Assembly (NCBI GenBank): GCA_021464245.1
Contig: JADCRB010000080.1
Location: forward strand, 815,860-879,859
Direction: 5' to 3'
DNA: 64,000 bases
From: Carallia brachiata
Taxonomy: Eukaryota > Streptophyta > Magnoliopsida > Malpighiales > Rhizophoraceae
Shown: piece by piece, positions 47,950 through 62,700 of the stretch
Numbering within the stretch: position 1 is the stretch's first letter
How the letters are laid out: each line of letters starts with the position of its first letter
The notes under the pieces: model-generated
What the model was told of the DNA's origin: nothing
Seen by the model: only the letters and a program-made list of their open reading frames with translations
Databases searched by the model: none
Position numbers and translations under genes: made by a program

Positions 47950-49140
47950 AAACTAGACTTCCTGGTAAGAAAACCATATCATCCCCTCAATGATTTCACA
48001 TCCACCAATTAAAAAATGACCCTAATCGAGAAAAACAAATCATGGGGATATTTTTTTAAGTGATTAATATAATTTACAATAACTCCATTAAAAAAAAAAG
48101 AAAAAGAGGAGATTTCCCCTGCTTCACAAAGTACTGAGACATATGTAACCAGGAACAACAGAAAGTAATGATCCTCCTTTACTTGGCACACAAACTACAA
48201 GCCGCCACATGATGTCTTGATCTTTCAAAACCATGCTTACAAAAAAAAATAATAATACGTGAAAAGTAAGACGAGAAGTTGATATATTATAATCGACATT
48301 TTTCTCACAATAAATAATAAAAAATAATTTTTTTATTTATTTTTAATTGTAAAAAAAATATTTGATTGAAAAAAAAAATTAATTATAATGTACTTGACTA
48401 TATATCTCACTTTTCTCATATCATATGATTAGACTAAAAAAAATTAAAATTTAGGAGCCCCATCAAAGTCTAGTCTACCTCATCATACTTGTATTTAACT
48501 CAGTGGTGATGATCAATTTATCTGTCTTCTTTGTAGTAAGATTTGTGATTAAAAAATAGAAAACAAAAAAAAAAAGAGAAAGTGACAGGATTAAACAATG
48601 GAATAAAACTGTGGGAAAGATTGCATGAAAAAATGGGAATAAAGGGATCTGTTGCAGCTTTGCTCGAATCCCAGGAAATCATTCCTAAGTAGGAGTTGTT
48701 TCCAGGCTTTTTCAGATGGGTTTCAGCGAGACTTAATGTTTGGAGGGGTCTGGCCAATTCTGGCGGTGGACCTAGGCTTGTAGCAAAGAAGTACTGCTAT
48801 TGGTTCTTCTTCGCTTGATTTCAGTTCTAGCACAGAGGGAAACTGTGTAATGAAAAGGAATAGATGCGCCCAGTGGTAATGGTGTAAAAAAAAAAAATTC
48901 ACGTAACTACACTTACGTAGTAATAAGTGCAGTACATTGATAAATAATTTATCTTTTTTTTTTATTATTTTTTAAAAATTAAATAATTTAACATATATAT
49001 TATTTTATTATTAATTTAAAACGATTTTAATAACATTGAAAAAAAATCCCAAAATAAGGGGATTGTGGCGAGAGGGAAGGTGACGAGGTGGTCCAATGTT
49101 TCCCATCTAACTCCAATTAATGCTCCATTAAAGTACTCCA
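47950..49140. other. BEL1 upstream region, no supported gene
   Basis: 48240-48420 is A/T-rich and resembles the AT fold-back elements. The minus frame at 48518-48757 (79 codons) is not recognised and includes a low-complexity Phe run. Confidence 0.5.
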
Positions 49141-49144
49141 CCCA

Positions 49145-49240
49145 TCTCTCTCTCTCCCCTCTCTCTCTCTCTCTCTCTCTCCCTGTGCCATGGCCATTGG
49201 GGAGGGGGGCCCGCCCCGAGGGGGAGGGAGGAGGGGGGAC
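49145..49240 (+). repeat. (CT)n tract and GC-rich island
   Basis: Two CT runs (49146-49182) are followed, after a short CATGGCC segment, by an unusually G/C-rich patch (about 49190-49240) with G6 and G5 runs and CCCGCCCCG. This is about 50 bp of roughly 80% GC in a region that is otherwise mostly A/T. Frames reading through it (97 and 108 codons) are low-complexity artefacts. Confidence 0.8.
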
Positions 49241-52200
49241 CAGTAGCAATGCATCTTTTCTTTTGTTTATGGCGATGAAAATATGCCTGCGCCACGCGCA
49301 CTCTTGCACTCTCTATCACCTATCAACGTGGTTTGCATTCCAGCGGGATGTTTTGGCAATTAAATTTGGATCCCCCCCTGTTCAGCATTAGAAGCATTAG
49401 CTAATACATGTTAGTTTGCACTGATTATTATTCATAATCTTTTGTCAATAAATAGGTTACAATTACTTCCTTTGATTGAAGTCGTCAAGTTTCAATCTGT
49501 CTCTATATCAGCACCCACAAAAAGAATTAGGCTATATTGTCAAGACCCTTAGTTAAATGTTTGTAATCGATTCAATGCATGATTATAATTGATGATGAGG
49601 AACACAATTGTAAAAAAAACAATGACAGAAATATCATTTTACACTATTATCTCGCGTCAAGACAATTCTCAGTAAAACACTCTGAAATTTAACCTTTTGC
49701 GTGAGTGTGAGAAGGAATATGTATTTACAAATTAAACTACAATTTTCTTTGCTCCTCTCTTTGTAGGGAGTCCTTATAGGCATTGAAGAAAATGAATACT
49801 GTAACATTTAATATTACAATTTTAGTCGGTTCAATTTTATTTTGACAATCAAATTTGTGGAACAACAAAACAAGATTCATTTATAGTGAAAAGAATGAGA
49901 AAAGGATACTCCACATTTAAATTCATCATTTTCCGTGTTGCTTTCGCCTCGGAACAACATCACCTTCATTTTTAAAATGGAAAAGTTTTCCCTCCTTTAA
50001 TTTATTGAGCGAGGAAGGACAGATTATCATAGCAAATATAATAACATAAGATGAAATACTACCATTTCTGCATAGGGGCATTATATAGCTATCATATTGA
50101 ATCAATTTCTGCATATGGGCATTATGAAACAAAAACATTTTCGCAAAATTTATTTGAAACATACATGTGGTTTTTATTGTCATTTTCTTTGAAAAAATAG
50201 TAATTAAAGAGAAATAATTACGTGCATTTTGTTTTTAGTTTTTTTTCTTGTTTTTTTTAATTTTTTTGGGATTTTGTGAAACTAAAATGCACGAGTCAAG
50301 GAAGTGAGAGTGGGCAAGAAGGAAGCCCCCCCACATCTTTAATTGTCGTCCGTTAAAAGCAGGTGGTCCTGAAGCCTCCTCCGCCGCTTGCCAATTTTCG
50401 CTTCCTCTTTTTCCAGAAAATTGGGAAAAAAAAGAAAGGAATAAGCAAATTTTACGTTTCTTACCTTACTATTTTAGATATAGTATTATTAAATGCCTCA
50501 AAAAATATAGATAATTATTAAAACTGGACAGAACCAAACGGTTAGATCAAGAAACCAATCGTGAGTTTGATTTGGTTTGGTCAAAATGATCGGAGAAGGA
50601 AATCAACAGCAGAAAATAGATCAATCAAAAGCGTAATGAATGGTAACGATGGATGGTATGGCTAATGAATTGAGTAAAATAAAATTGACCCACACCCATA
50701 GGCCTAAACACTGACCCGATGGTCGATGCGGCGACCCGAAAAATCGAACATTTTCGGGTCAATATTGGATCCAATTTTGATAACTTTGGTGTTAGATGAC
50801 AATTGATATGATCAATAGCTTTTTTTAGCTTTGGTAAACATTTTTGTGTTAACTAGGTAATAGTTAACTATCGCTGTTACGGTTGAGATGGTAAAGGGCA
50901 TGTTCGTATGTGAGTGACCATAAATTTAAATTCTTGTTAATTTAAATGATGAGTGTAAGATATAATTGTAATTATATTTGTACATGAATAATTAAGTATA
51001 AAACAATTTAATGATTGATCTTTGAATTTCATACTTTTCACATATAATTAGAAAGAGAAACGTACCTTAATTTATATAATACTTGAAGAATCTTTGATGC
51101 AGAAAATTAATAGAGAATAATTTATCTCCCTCAACCTCTTCCTTGATGATGGAATTGTGTATTCTGTAAGTTTAGTTTTTGTGAGCGTTATCTGTTATCA
51201 AAAGCAGAGAGAGAGTCAGATTCCTCTTTATAAATATTTAAATTTCTCATTCAGACTTTACGAAGAGTTACATCTCTTCATGTACAAAAAAAAAAAAAAA
51301 GAATTGTGTTTTTTTACCAACAGAAAGTTTTACTTAAAGTCGTGTTTCTTCGTTGATTAATAAGATTTTAGTATTTAAATTACTTATTAAATTATTTATA
51401 ATTTTATTAAATAAAATAATATTTAAATAAAATGTCCTTAAATATTATATAAGATATAGTTTGTCTTATAATAAAGATAAATATATGTTGATCTTATAAA
51501 ATTATGAATAGTAATATAACATTGGTTGAACTCATAAAATTTACTTATTTATAAATTTAATATAGATAATCCAACGAACATTGTATAGTAATCCAACTTT
51601 TTTTTTTTAACCGGTGGGTAAAGAACAAATAGCAAAATTAACTAACAATTAACTATTAAACAATAATTTTAAATTTTTTTAAAGATGAGATCAAGACCAC
51701 ACGGTCCACACGCTCTTTTTCCAACCCTACAACCGCACCGCCACCCCCGTAGGCCCCTCTCCCATACGTCACCAAGTCTCAGTGTGTTGTTATTTTTTTG
51801 TACTCTCTGTTTGGCAAAAAGTGTAAAATAGAATAAATGCGCACCCCTGGCGCACCTTACACCCCCCACCACCTGTTAACATGTAAGAAGTGACTCATGG
51901 CTGCGTCACACACAGCGCAGTTTCTTCCATACGTAACTTTCGTGAGATTTTATATGTTTAATGAATGAGTCCCTCTCTTTTACCTGTTGAGAGCCTGAAA
52001 AGCAAATTGTACGGTTTTCCATGAATGTTTTTTATTTAGGGTTTTAGACCATACAATTTTTTTTTAAAATTATGTAATATATAATAATAAATATAAAATT
52101 AATATATAAAAATTTAGATTATTAGATCGTGATAATGTATTAAATTTAAAAAATAATTATTAAATTAATTATATATCTTATACTTTTGTGAATTACGTAA

Positions 52201-53456
52201 TTACGTAATGATGGTCAAATTTAAAAAAAAAGTTTTTTTTTTTTTTTTTTTTGGGATAATCAGTAATAGCACCCACAAAATTCCGGGGTTAATGGAAACT
52301 GTGACCTCTGACGTTAACTAGCAGAAGGGCACATTTTTGAGACGGGTTTTCTTTTTTAAAACTTGGAGCCATAAGGTTGTGGGGTGGTCCAGAATAGGGG
52401 AACTATTGTTTGCCTTGCTATCCAGTTGCTTGGACCAACCTATACCTTCAGCTATAGGGCAGTGTTCTGGCACCGTTGGATCATAGGTTATGCAGCTTTT
52501 AATTAATTGGTGACGATCAATGGAATTTGGGGGGTTGGACTAGCTTGGATTATGGTGATGATCATGAGTTACTTCAAATTTCCGTAAAAATGTTTATTAA
52601 AATTAAATATATTTTTGATTTTGATTTTGTATAGTTATAAAAGTGATTGATGACTTTTATTGAGTGTTGAATAATATGTTTAGTGTAATAATTTATACCG
52701 TAATGCGGTGCATCTCTCACAATTTTTTTTAACAAGTCTAGATGGTGCTATCTCTATTCTCCACTGTCTAATTTTCCAAAAAAAAAAAACGAAGCAATTA
52801 AAAATTATGCAAATCCCACGGCTTGTAATTGGTGTCCTCATCGTATGCGTTGAACAAGTTGTACACTGTGCATTTAGCAGGCGGGATCCCATGAAATCGA
52901 AAAGCTTTCAAAAAATTATGGAAAGAGAGGACTTATATCTATATCACTTCTTGTTGTTTTTGTGCAATCTTCAGTTTGTACTCGCTTGTTTTTTGCATTT
53001 AGCAGACATAATAAATATTTATTATCTATTATTAATATAGAGATTTTATTTTGACTTTTTTAAATGAGTATAATTTATTTATAATTTTATATCACACAAT
53101 AAATAAGATCTATTTAAATAAAAAAATTAAAAATAATATTTAATTATAAATTAATTTTATTAAAAAAAATAAAATTAACAAACACTTTATATATAATATA
53201 CTTTTAATGTATTCTCGCAACAAAATAAACAAAATAAGTATAACTCGTCTTGCTAATCAAAATTAAAAATAAGATGATAAAATGTACTTTACCTGGTTTA
53301 GTACTGAAAGTAGATTAAAAAAAATTAGATGTCACATTGACTTTGATATGATCGAAAGTTTGTCTATTCATAGAAAAAACAATGTTTGCAATCTGATGGG
53401 CGGCTGCGTAAAATACAATTCCTTCCGAGTGATTTCAAGTCCCACGCGATCCTAAG
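49241..53456. other. intergenic, no supported gene
   Basis: Includes a diverged GGTT/AACC-rich repeat (about 50515-50790, with GAACCAAACGGTTAGATCAA at the left and GATCCAATTTTGATAACTTT at the right). The rest is A/T-rich with poly-A and poly-T tracts. The 110-codon plus frame at 52708-53040 has no motif. Confidence 0.5.
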
Positions 53457-53775
53457 AGTGTGTTTGAAATGCAAGGAAAAGAGAGAAATGAGGAGAAAAG
53501 AGGAGAAAAAGAAAAAAAAAATAAAGATAAAATAAGATTATTTGAAATGATAGAAAATTGAGAGAAAGAAAGTAAGTGAAAGAAATATGAATAGTAATTT
53601 GTGAGAGAAAAATTGAGAGAAAATAAAATTATTTTAAGTGGTAGAAAAATGTGAGAGAAAGAAAATATGATAAAAGAAAAGGTAAATAGTAATTTATGAG
53701 AAAAAAAGTAGAGAAAATAAAGTCATTTAGAGTGGTATAAAAAGTGAAAAATAAAGAAAAATAATAATAATAATT
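53457..53775 (+). repeat. purine-rich tandem repeat, about 95-bp period
   Basis: Starts with GAGTGTGTTTGAAATGCAAG. Two to three diverged units follow, each with ATTATTT(T/G)AA or CATTTAGA, then (A)GTGGTA(G/T)AAAAA, then GAGAGAAAGAAA, then AATAGTAATTT. It is related in sequence to the reverse complement of 42640-42795, so the two probably come from one element family. Confidence 0.6.
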
Positions 53776-56700
53776 ATACTTTTTTTTGTCCTCACAGAAG
53801 AAAAATCATGCTGTTAGGTGAAGATTTTTCTGCACTCGGAATATTCTTTTTATTATTTTTTACATTTCCTTGTTGAGATTCTACCTAAACGGATACATTA
53901 TTTTTAGATTGTGAAAATTACTTGCGAAATTTCCATATTTTATCAGTAACGCCTTTTAGATTTCAACCTTTGTGGATCATACTGCAAATTTACCACTGCA
54001 TTGTGCTCAATAATACAGAAAAAAAAGGAAAACCTATAGTAAATATTTTTTTATTATCTTTTAGAACTGATAATCCAATAATTAGAATATAAAAAAAATA
54101 AAGGTTTAAACGGAAGATCGAACCATATAAAAAATTTTATGCTAGCTAGTGCGCCAGTAATAATTAGCAGAATCCCATAAAGCCCCCCACCCCAACAAAA
54201 AACCAAAAAAACAAAAACGAAAAAGTGGAAAATGGGTCACTTTGCTTTCATTATGCATAGCAGTTTAAAATTAATCCTCAAAATCTTCCCCCTTTTTGTT
54301 CTTGAATGGGACTGTCAAGGTGTGTGATTGACGCTTTTCTGCAGTAATCAACCCATCAGATTGTCATCCAACATCAAGATTAATGGTAGGTACATCATGA
54401 TCAATTCTGTTAGGCATAAAGCCCACAAAACCTTGGGTGGTGGGGCAGTTAAGAGACAAAAAGAAAGTTTTAGCCCTTCTTTAAAAATGTAAGTGAAAGT
54501 GAAAGAAGGATACCTATAATATGATATATTAATCCCCAAAACAATCAGTTTTCTACTGTGTGTCTCTGATACTAAAGCCGTCTGCCTCCATTTTATCTCC
54601 ATATCCAGTAGGTTGCCAAAAGTTCCTTTCAATATGAGAATAGAAAATGTTAATATTGATAAAGCAATTATATAATAAAGTATGCATGTACAAGATATTG
54701 GTCCATTCACGATGCCATAACAATTTGGATTTTTGAGCTAGTGGGAGTATAATATGATTATTCCATGCTTTAAGAAAGGGATACTGCAAATAAACTTGGC
54801 AATCAAAAAGAAATTAGAGTATTTTAGCAGACACTTTAGTGGTTGTATTTAAATCTTAAGAAGAAACAAGTAAGATTTATGAGAGAAGAGTTATATTCAT
54901 TATATAGTTTATGACCTAATAAATTTTTTAATAAAAAAAAAAGATACCAAAGTTTCTTTCTCTTGAACTGGCAAAGAAAATCATTTTCTGATAAAAGTCC
55001 TCTTTCGTTTTTTTTTTTTTTTTTTACTAATTGAAAGTTGCTTCTCCAAAAAATTTACCGCAGACTATGCACTATTATATTGTGTTACAAGGGTTCAGTA
55101 CTGAACCCGCATGTATCTCAGTAATTCAAGTAATGATTTATAAATTGTATATCTTTAATAAGAATATTGCATTAGAATGTTAAATTTTCTAGGTATATCC
55201 TTTTTGGACACGAGGCAAGGCCAACTATGTTTAAATGCTTACAATTTGGACAATAATAAAGGAGGTGATCTATAGAATCCAGATTTTCAGTTCGCATGCC
55301 AGCATTGTTAACTTTATTTCCCAATATTAATCCCCCAAAAAAGAAAATCCCATTACTGCAAGGAATGGATAAAGAAAGCTAGATAAAAAATTGTTGTTTC
55401 TTGAAAAAAAAATCGAGAGAAAAATCACATTAAATTCAAAAACTTGCTGGAAAATGAAGTAAAAAGAAGTTGCACTATTAAGAATGTCTATATAATCAGG
55501 TTTTCAATATTTTTTCTCCTGTGAACAATAAGTACATTGCAGTGTAGAGATCATAAATTTTTGGGGTTGCCAAGAGGTGGTAGAAGGGGAAAAGAGCATC
55601 AATCCCAAAGAGATTGAATAAATGTACTTATTATTTTTATTCGTATTTTTTATAGTATAGTATATAAATAATTTTAAATTATACATATTTATTTAATTAA
55701 TTTTTGTATTTCAACTGAACTCCACTTCATTTTTTTTTCTAGTCATTTTAAGTTAAGTTCATTTAATCTACATATAGGTTAGTCGAATTATAAATCCCTG
55801 AAATGGGGACAAATTAAGAATGATGGAAGCTTTGGCCATTATCCGGCTTTTGAGTTTGGCTACAAAAGAGAAAAGTTGTGGTGAGCATGATTTTTGACGA
55901 AGAGGTTATGTAAACAAGAAATTTACATTAATCATGGCAAATCAAATTGTTCATTGATAACATCCATAGCATTTCGTGCAACCTTAACAATCAAAACAAT
56001 TCGATTCAGAAAAACAATGAGTAACAATGTCAAACTTTGCACAAACTTGTGGAAAGAAGCAGACAAAAACCTTTGAACAATTTTCTTGTTATTTGACAAC
56101 AAGGTGAGTTCACATCGATTGTGTGCTTCAACTGCATGACAAACTTTTGAATTTTGTGATTGCGGAATGTGTACAATTATCCTATCTAAGCTCTTTCTTC
56201 GAGTGTCGACTTTTGACTTAAAGATTGGTAGCTCACTACAAATCATATAATTAAATGGGGATGTACCATATTCCGAAAAAGGTTTTATTGCATGGGCAAA
56301 CTGGAATATTATATGCGCATGATAGACGTAGATTCTGTGTAATCATATGTATATTTTATGCAACCGTAATAAAAAAAATGTGTAGTAAAAAAACAGTAAT
56401 ATTTTTTTATTTCACTTTTTATCGTTCTGGTTGCACAAAATATAGTCGTGATTGCATAAAAATCACGTTTACCTACAAGCGTATGACATTTCAATATGTA
56501 CACCAACTTTTTTTTTTTTTTTTTTTTTTGACAAATACACCAACTTTTTCCATTCCAAAAATTAAGGATACTTGCCGTACTTAGTGAAAATTTATCATTG
56601 ACTTTCGTCAAACACTAAAAATGGATAATTCCAAGTTCAGTTTGGTGACGTCCAATTATCACCTCATAATTCATCAAATTTAATATTTGCAATAATTCAT

Positions 56701-59700
56701 TTTACAATTTTTTTTATCTGGATTTTGTGTGCATTGTACTAAAAATATAAAATTTAATTGTACTAAATTATTAAAGAAAAAACTTTTTAGTTTTATAATA
56801 ATAATGTTAGTAGATAGGTTTGCATTATTATTTGTTATTATTTAAGTATAGTCATATTGACTTACTTATTCTAAAATTTGATAATTTGATAAGAGGGAAG
56901 GAGAAGGAGAGAGAAAGAATATGCATGAATGAAGAGAATATATCAAAGTGCATGCAAGGCAATGCATGCTGGTTTCTTGAAAAAACAAGTGCGAAATCCT
57001 GACAATGTTTTTCCATGAGTGTGCCACACAGCTGATGGCTAGCTATCTTAATTTGTGCAAGTTTTGTCACTGCCAGTTACAACTCAAGAGATTCCAGAGA
57101 AGAAACTGCCTTAACTGGTGAAAGTTTTTGTCACTTCCCGTGCTCAATGAGGACATTTTGGTAAGGCAGCCAATGGATCATCACCAAAAAAAAATTGTCC
57201 CCCACAAGTAGTGGGCTATGGCTGCAAAGGCAAAGAGGCATAATAAGTCCAAACTTATCACTTGTGGTCCAATCTTTTTGCAAGCTGTGTGCATTACATT
57301 ACATTAATAAGTCAAAACTTCTAGTCCCACTAAAATCAGGATTATCATTGCATTGAAAGAGTGGTCTGATTCTTAGTCTAAAGTTAAAAAGTCTTGATTC
57401 ACCAAGGTGAAGAACAAACTCCAACTTGCTTTTTTTTTTTTTGAAGAAATAATAGGTAGTCACATTTATGTAGCAATCAAGTAGTAGTAAAATGATATGA
57501 ATCGTCAGATGATTAAAATTTAAAAAAAAAACTTAGATACAGTTAGATAAACTGTATAATTATTTTATTATTACTTACGGTTAAACTGTATAATAAAACT
57601 CATTTTTAAATCATAAGATGAATGAAATAGAGCTAACGAGATTTACTTGTCTAGTGGTACTCTAGGTCCTAAAACCTTGAATTTACTTTTTATTCTTTTT
57701 GTTATTGACAATGGAGAGTTAATATATTTAACTCGTCTGTCGTCCAATATTGATGCTCTTCGTCATCTTTTTCCTTTTTTTTTACCTAATTTATTTTCCT
57801 TTCGGGGTCCGTCGGTTTGTTAAATTCTTTGTCATTATGTATAAATACAACCTGATAATTCCAATAGTCACCACCTAATCCTTATCTTGGAATAAATGAT
57901 TTCAGGACATTACGGAATGGTTGCTTGATTTATCCTCCAAATTTTTCATTGTTCCAAACAGTGGAATGCTTGAAATACTAATGTTGTTTGAGGTTAATAA
58001 TAAGGACTGCAGTCGTAGCTCTCCACAAGGAAATTGATGTCTCCTAGACGCTAGTTAGCATTGTTTTAATTTTTTAGATGGATTCCTCGATGTTCTAGCT
58101 ACTGAATATATACAAGGTGGACAGGAATCCAGAAAAATCTTTAATTAAGTTGTTACATATTTTCTTGTCCAGAAAAAATATATTATACATTTTCAAATAA
58201 AAATGCAAGATATTTATATAAGTTTTTTTTTTCTAAAGTTGTACTTGTGGGTCTATTGTGAATAATTATAGCATTTATGAAAAGAAAAAATTACAGCATC
58301 CACTGAAAGTCCTATTATATATATAAAGTTTTTTGCAATAAATTTTTTTTTTATTAAGAAATCTATGCGATTTTAAGATAGACAATGAAGGTAGTTATCT
58401 CCTTTCTCCTTTATGAGCTAAAATAATTACATACTGATTTGTAAATAACCTGATTTGATGCATTTGTGTCTCTATAATGGAAGTTATGACGGTTATTTTT
58501 TGGGTCTTAGGAATTAGGTTAATGAGAGAGAGGATAGTTAGTTTTATGTTATTGTCAGGTGAGAGTACGTGCATAGGAATATACCTAAAACTGACAGTAA
58601 TATATATATATATATATATAACATAAAAAAATAAATATAACATATAAGATGAAAATTAGGTTAATGAGAGAGAAATTAGTTAGTTTAATGTAATTGTCAA
58701 TCAAAACACTAGTACGAAACATTATCTAGTTTATGCATAATGCTGTACACACTGCATTTTGGCCCTTTTCCAAATATTCTTAGGTTTTGCTCTTTCAATT
58801 GGATTTTATTCCGAACGAAGCATGACTTTTAGGTGACATTAAATTTTTGGAATAAAAGCTATCCGTGGTAACAAAAGACTATTCAATTCCCACAAATTGC
58901 TTTATTCAGGTAGTGAAAGGAATGCGATTGATCTGACAACTAACTATATATTATTTCTAAATTTTAGCAGCCATGCATAAACGGTTCACTTAAATATGTA
59001 ACATATTGCAAACTCTCTTTCTCGTCTTCCATCCTTAATATCCACAAAACTTTATGTTAAGTTGAGTCAGGTACTGCATTTGCCATCCACAAGTCGATAA
59101 AAATTACTTAAAATGCGATCAATGCAAGTTGACATATGATATTATCTTTTTTTTTTATTGTCTATTAGGATGTTTATTAGATCATAAATTATATAATAAT
59201 ATAATTCTTCTCATTCCCATACAGTGTATACCTCATTCTCATGATTAAATTCCAATCTCAAAAATAAAGTTATAAGTTCTTAATAACTAAGGTTTTCTAG
59301 AGGGACAACATATGATATTATTTGCTCTTAATAATGTTGACAAATCAATTGTGGACTACCTTGGATTAGTAAAGTTTATAAAGGTGAGGTTTGTACACTG
59401 GTGGTCCATGTAGTTATAACATGCACAAAGGTTATTGCGAACTGGACGAGTATAAAGCAACATGGTGACAACCAAACATAGAGATTTGCGTGGTTGAACA
59501 AAAGCAAAATCGTTGGAGTATTTTGGGCCATGTAGTTTGATTAGCTCTACACTAATAATGCGTTACAAATCATTCTTATTAGTCAAAATCATGGGAATTA
59601 AGACCACAACTAGATTGTACGAGCCGCGAATTCCTTTTTGCCTACTTTTTATTTCGTCGTAGGGGTAGGGTTTGATGATAGTTTGGCAATACAATTCCCA

Positions 59701-62700
59701 AATTTTAATTTTCACAAGTTTGCATCCGATGAGTTATTATATCACAAGTTTGTCTATTCATCAACACAATTATTTTGGGCACTTTGCTGATTTGTTTTGG
59801 TTTTATTTAGGTTAATATAGTCATGTGATATTATTTTCTTTTTTTTTTTATATAAAATTTAAGAATAAAAGAGGTGTTTTCGTTCTAAAGTCAGTGAGTG
59901 CTTACAGACCATTAGGAATTTACAATAAAACTTACGTGTCACTCATCTATAAAAAACACTCCAATAGCAATTAGAATTCGAACTCCAAATGAAACGTATC
60001 AAGAATCGAACTCATAACTGCTGAATCCACCCTTGAACTTTGCAGACCTTGTGATCTTATGTTCACTGCCTCATTTTATAGGGAAAATTATATACTCGAA
60101 AGATGGTTTTTTTTTTTTTTTGTGGAGAGTAACTCGGCGATGGCATGTTGGATCATAGTAATGTTCGATTAAGCAATAATTGGTCATTTGGACTCCTATT
60201 ATTTGTCCCTTTAGACGTTAGTTAGTGAAGTCAAGCAGATAGATTTAGTAATTATTTTGTATTGGACGACTATGACTAGACCTTCTTTAATATTGATAAA
60301 CCCCTAGGCCTTGGAATAACATTAAGCACATCTCACCAACCGGCAGTGGCAGCAGATTAAATTGGAGGCCAATCACATATTATTTGATCTTTGGATTAGC
60401 ACATATGTTACCCTTTATATAAATTCAATTGAATGTTTCTTATACAACTAACAATCAACTTTTCTAAGGGCCAACTTTTTGGTACCCATGGACTAAAATT
60501 TATCATAGCCAAACATTGGCGGCAATTTCTAGTTAAATTAAAATTGAAACAAGCTAACTGATAGACAACATTAGGAAAGTCTAAATTCTAATATGAGCAG
60601 TGTAATTCATCAATCTCACACATATAATATCATCAGCATCTCGGCAGGATCTTTGAATCTGTCCCCTTTGGGGGCTTTTTTCTTTTTTAATGGCTAAAAG
60701 ACGATTGATATACATTTTTTCTGTTCAAAAGAATATATATATATATATATAAAAGATCATTTGGATTTGTTGAACATTAGATCATTTGGCTTTGTTGAAC
60801 ATTAGTTGTGTCTTCAAATGCTGTCCAGTATTTTCAAAAATAATAAATAATTTTTAAAAAAATAATAAAAGGCAAGGATCAATGCGATATGATTTTGATG
60901 GCGTATTACTTACATACGCATAAATCAAACAGCCCCCGACAGGACAATTTGGCACATATGTAAATATATTTATTTATTCATTATTTACATGAATCCAAAC
61001 TCACATGATGTCTTCCTCATGTTTATATATATTTTATTATTGTTCTAACCTTTATCTTACACGTAAGATAAGTCACCCACAGGAATATGAAGTCAATGCA
61101 AATGAGAAATAAAGAAATTATTTGGATTTTAGTCTAGAAGTGGGCTCTGTCTGTTAACAATATCAATTTGTTTGCTAATACTGGATTTCTTCCTCAATTT
61201 TCTTACTAGCCTTATCTTGTCCACACAATATCTGACGAATTTTGATGTAACGATAAAATTTTTCTATTATAATTTGGAAGTTATACATATGTTCCAGTCA
61301 CAATAATAGTGTATGTGTATAAATTAGGGAAATTCTGGTTCACCTCACGTACTACATGTTTATTTATGAAGAATGAATCCGTCTTACACTTCGAACTAAT
61401 AAAATAAACATTTTTGGTGTTTTCAATCATAGGAAGTTTCTTAAAGGACCTTGCAACTATTGCCATTGGAAGATTAAGAAAACCATTTTTGCATGAGATA
61501 TATATAAATCTAATGAAAGCTATTCTTTTGTCTAGATGTGTTCAACATTATAGCTAAGGTTTCTTCAAGGTGGGCTGCTTGACATGGGGTCTTCATATTT
61601 TTTAAAACAACAATTTAGGAAAGAGAATGCATATAGTAGTAAGAAGTAAAACAAATCACCGTCAACCATGGCTGCTAGTTTAACATATATGGAATATAAG
61701 TTCTTATATATCCACCGGTTCAATAGGAAAAGAATATACCATATTAAATTTTTCTTAAAATATATATATTGAAATAGACATGGGATTTGTATTGGTGTTT
61801 CAACTCTGAATATGCTGAATCGGAGAGACGATCTGTGAATTATGGCATGTCTATCTCCATTGGATGACCCAAGTTTCCTAAATGTCAATGGTTGCACATT
61901 TCAATCTCGAAACAGATAAAACAATAATAATAATTACGGAAAAATTATGTGGACAAGGTGAATTGGTCGCATTACAGATACAACTTCGCACATATGCATT
62001 ATCATAATTATTGGCTATAAAATAGAAGTGCAATATGAGCTCGTATATAAAATGTGTCAAGTTGATAAAACTTTAATAATTAAGGCTACTATTATTCTAA
62101 ATGTTAGCGGTCTAGTAACGCTACTTGACCAACACATAGTTAACATGGACCTTTCATGGCCGAGATTCCTTAGACGCAAAATCATGTACAATTGAAAATG
62201 GAGCAAGACAGTTTTGTCTTGTGCGGTATTTCGATTGAAATTATGATTGGTATTTTGGAAATAAAACTTATAATTTTTTACATGTAAAAATAACAAATAT
62301 TTCAAAAATATCAATTTTTATTTTAAAAATATCAGTCATAGTTTTAACCGAGACAAAACTCAAGACAAATTCACTCGAATTCCAACTTTTTTTTTTGAAA
62401 ATAATGGTTTTCTTTTGTCCATTCTCTCGAAATTACCATTATCCAACTCGCATTATTATTAAAATTGGTCTGAACCCAGAAAAAGAAAGGGACAACGATA
62501 CGCAAATCTGTGTTCAATTGAGCTTGAAATTTTAACCAAATTTGCATATTTGTTATACCAATCAACATACATTGCTATGCAGTTAAATTTATTTAGTCAT
62601 ATTTATTTACTCTTAAAATTCAAAAAAAAAAATTGTTCAGTAAAGTTGGAACCTATTGGGACCCAAAAGAGAAGTCAAATTCTTCAAAATACAAGAAAAT

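Noticed and set aside
54348..56611. Overlapping open frames of 60-120 codons on both strands
   Set aside because: AT-rich, biased composition, no splice sites that extend them and no recognisable motif.
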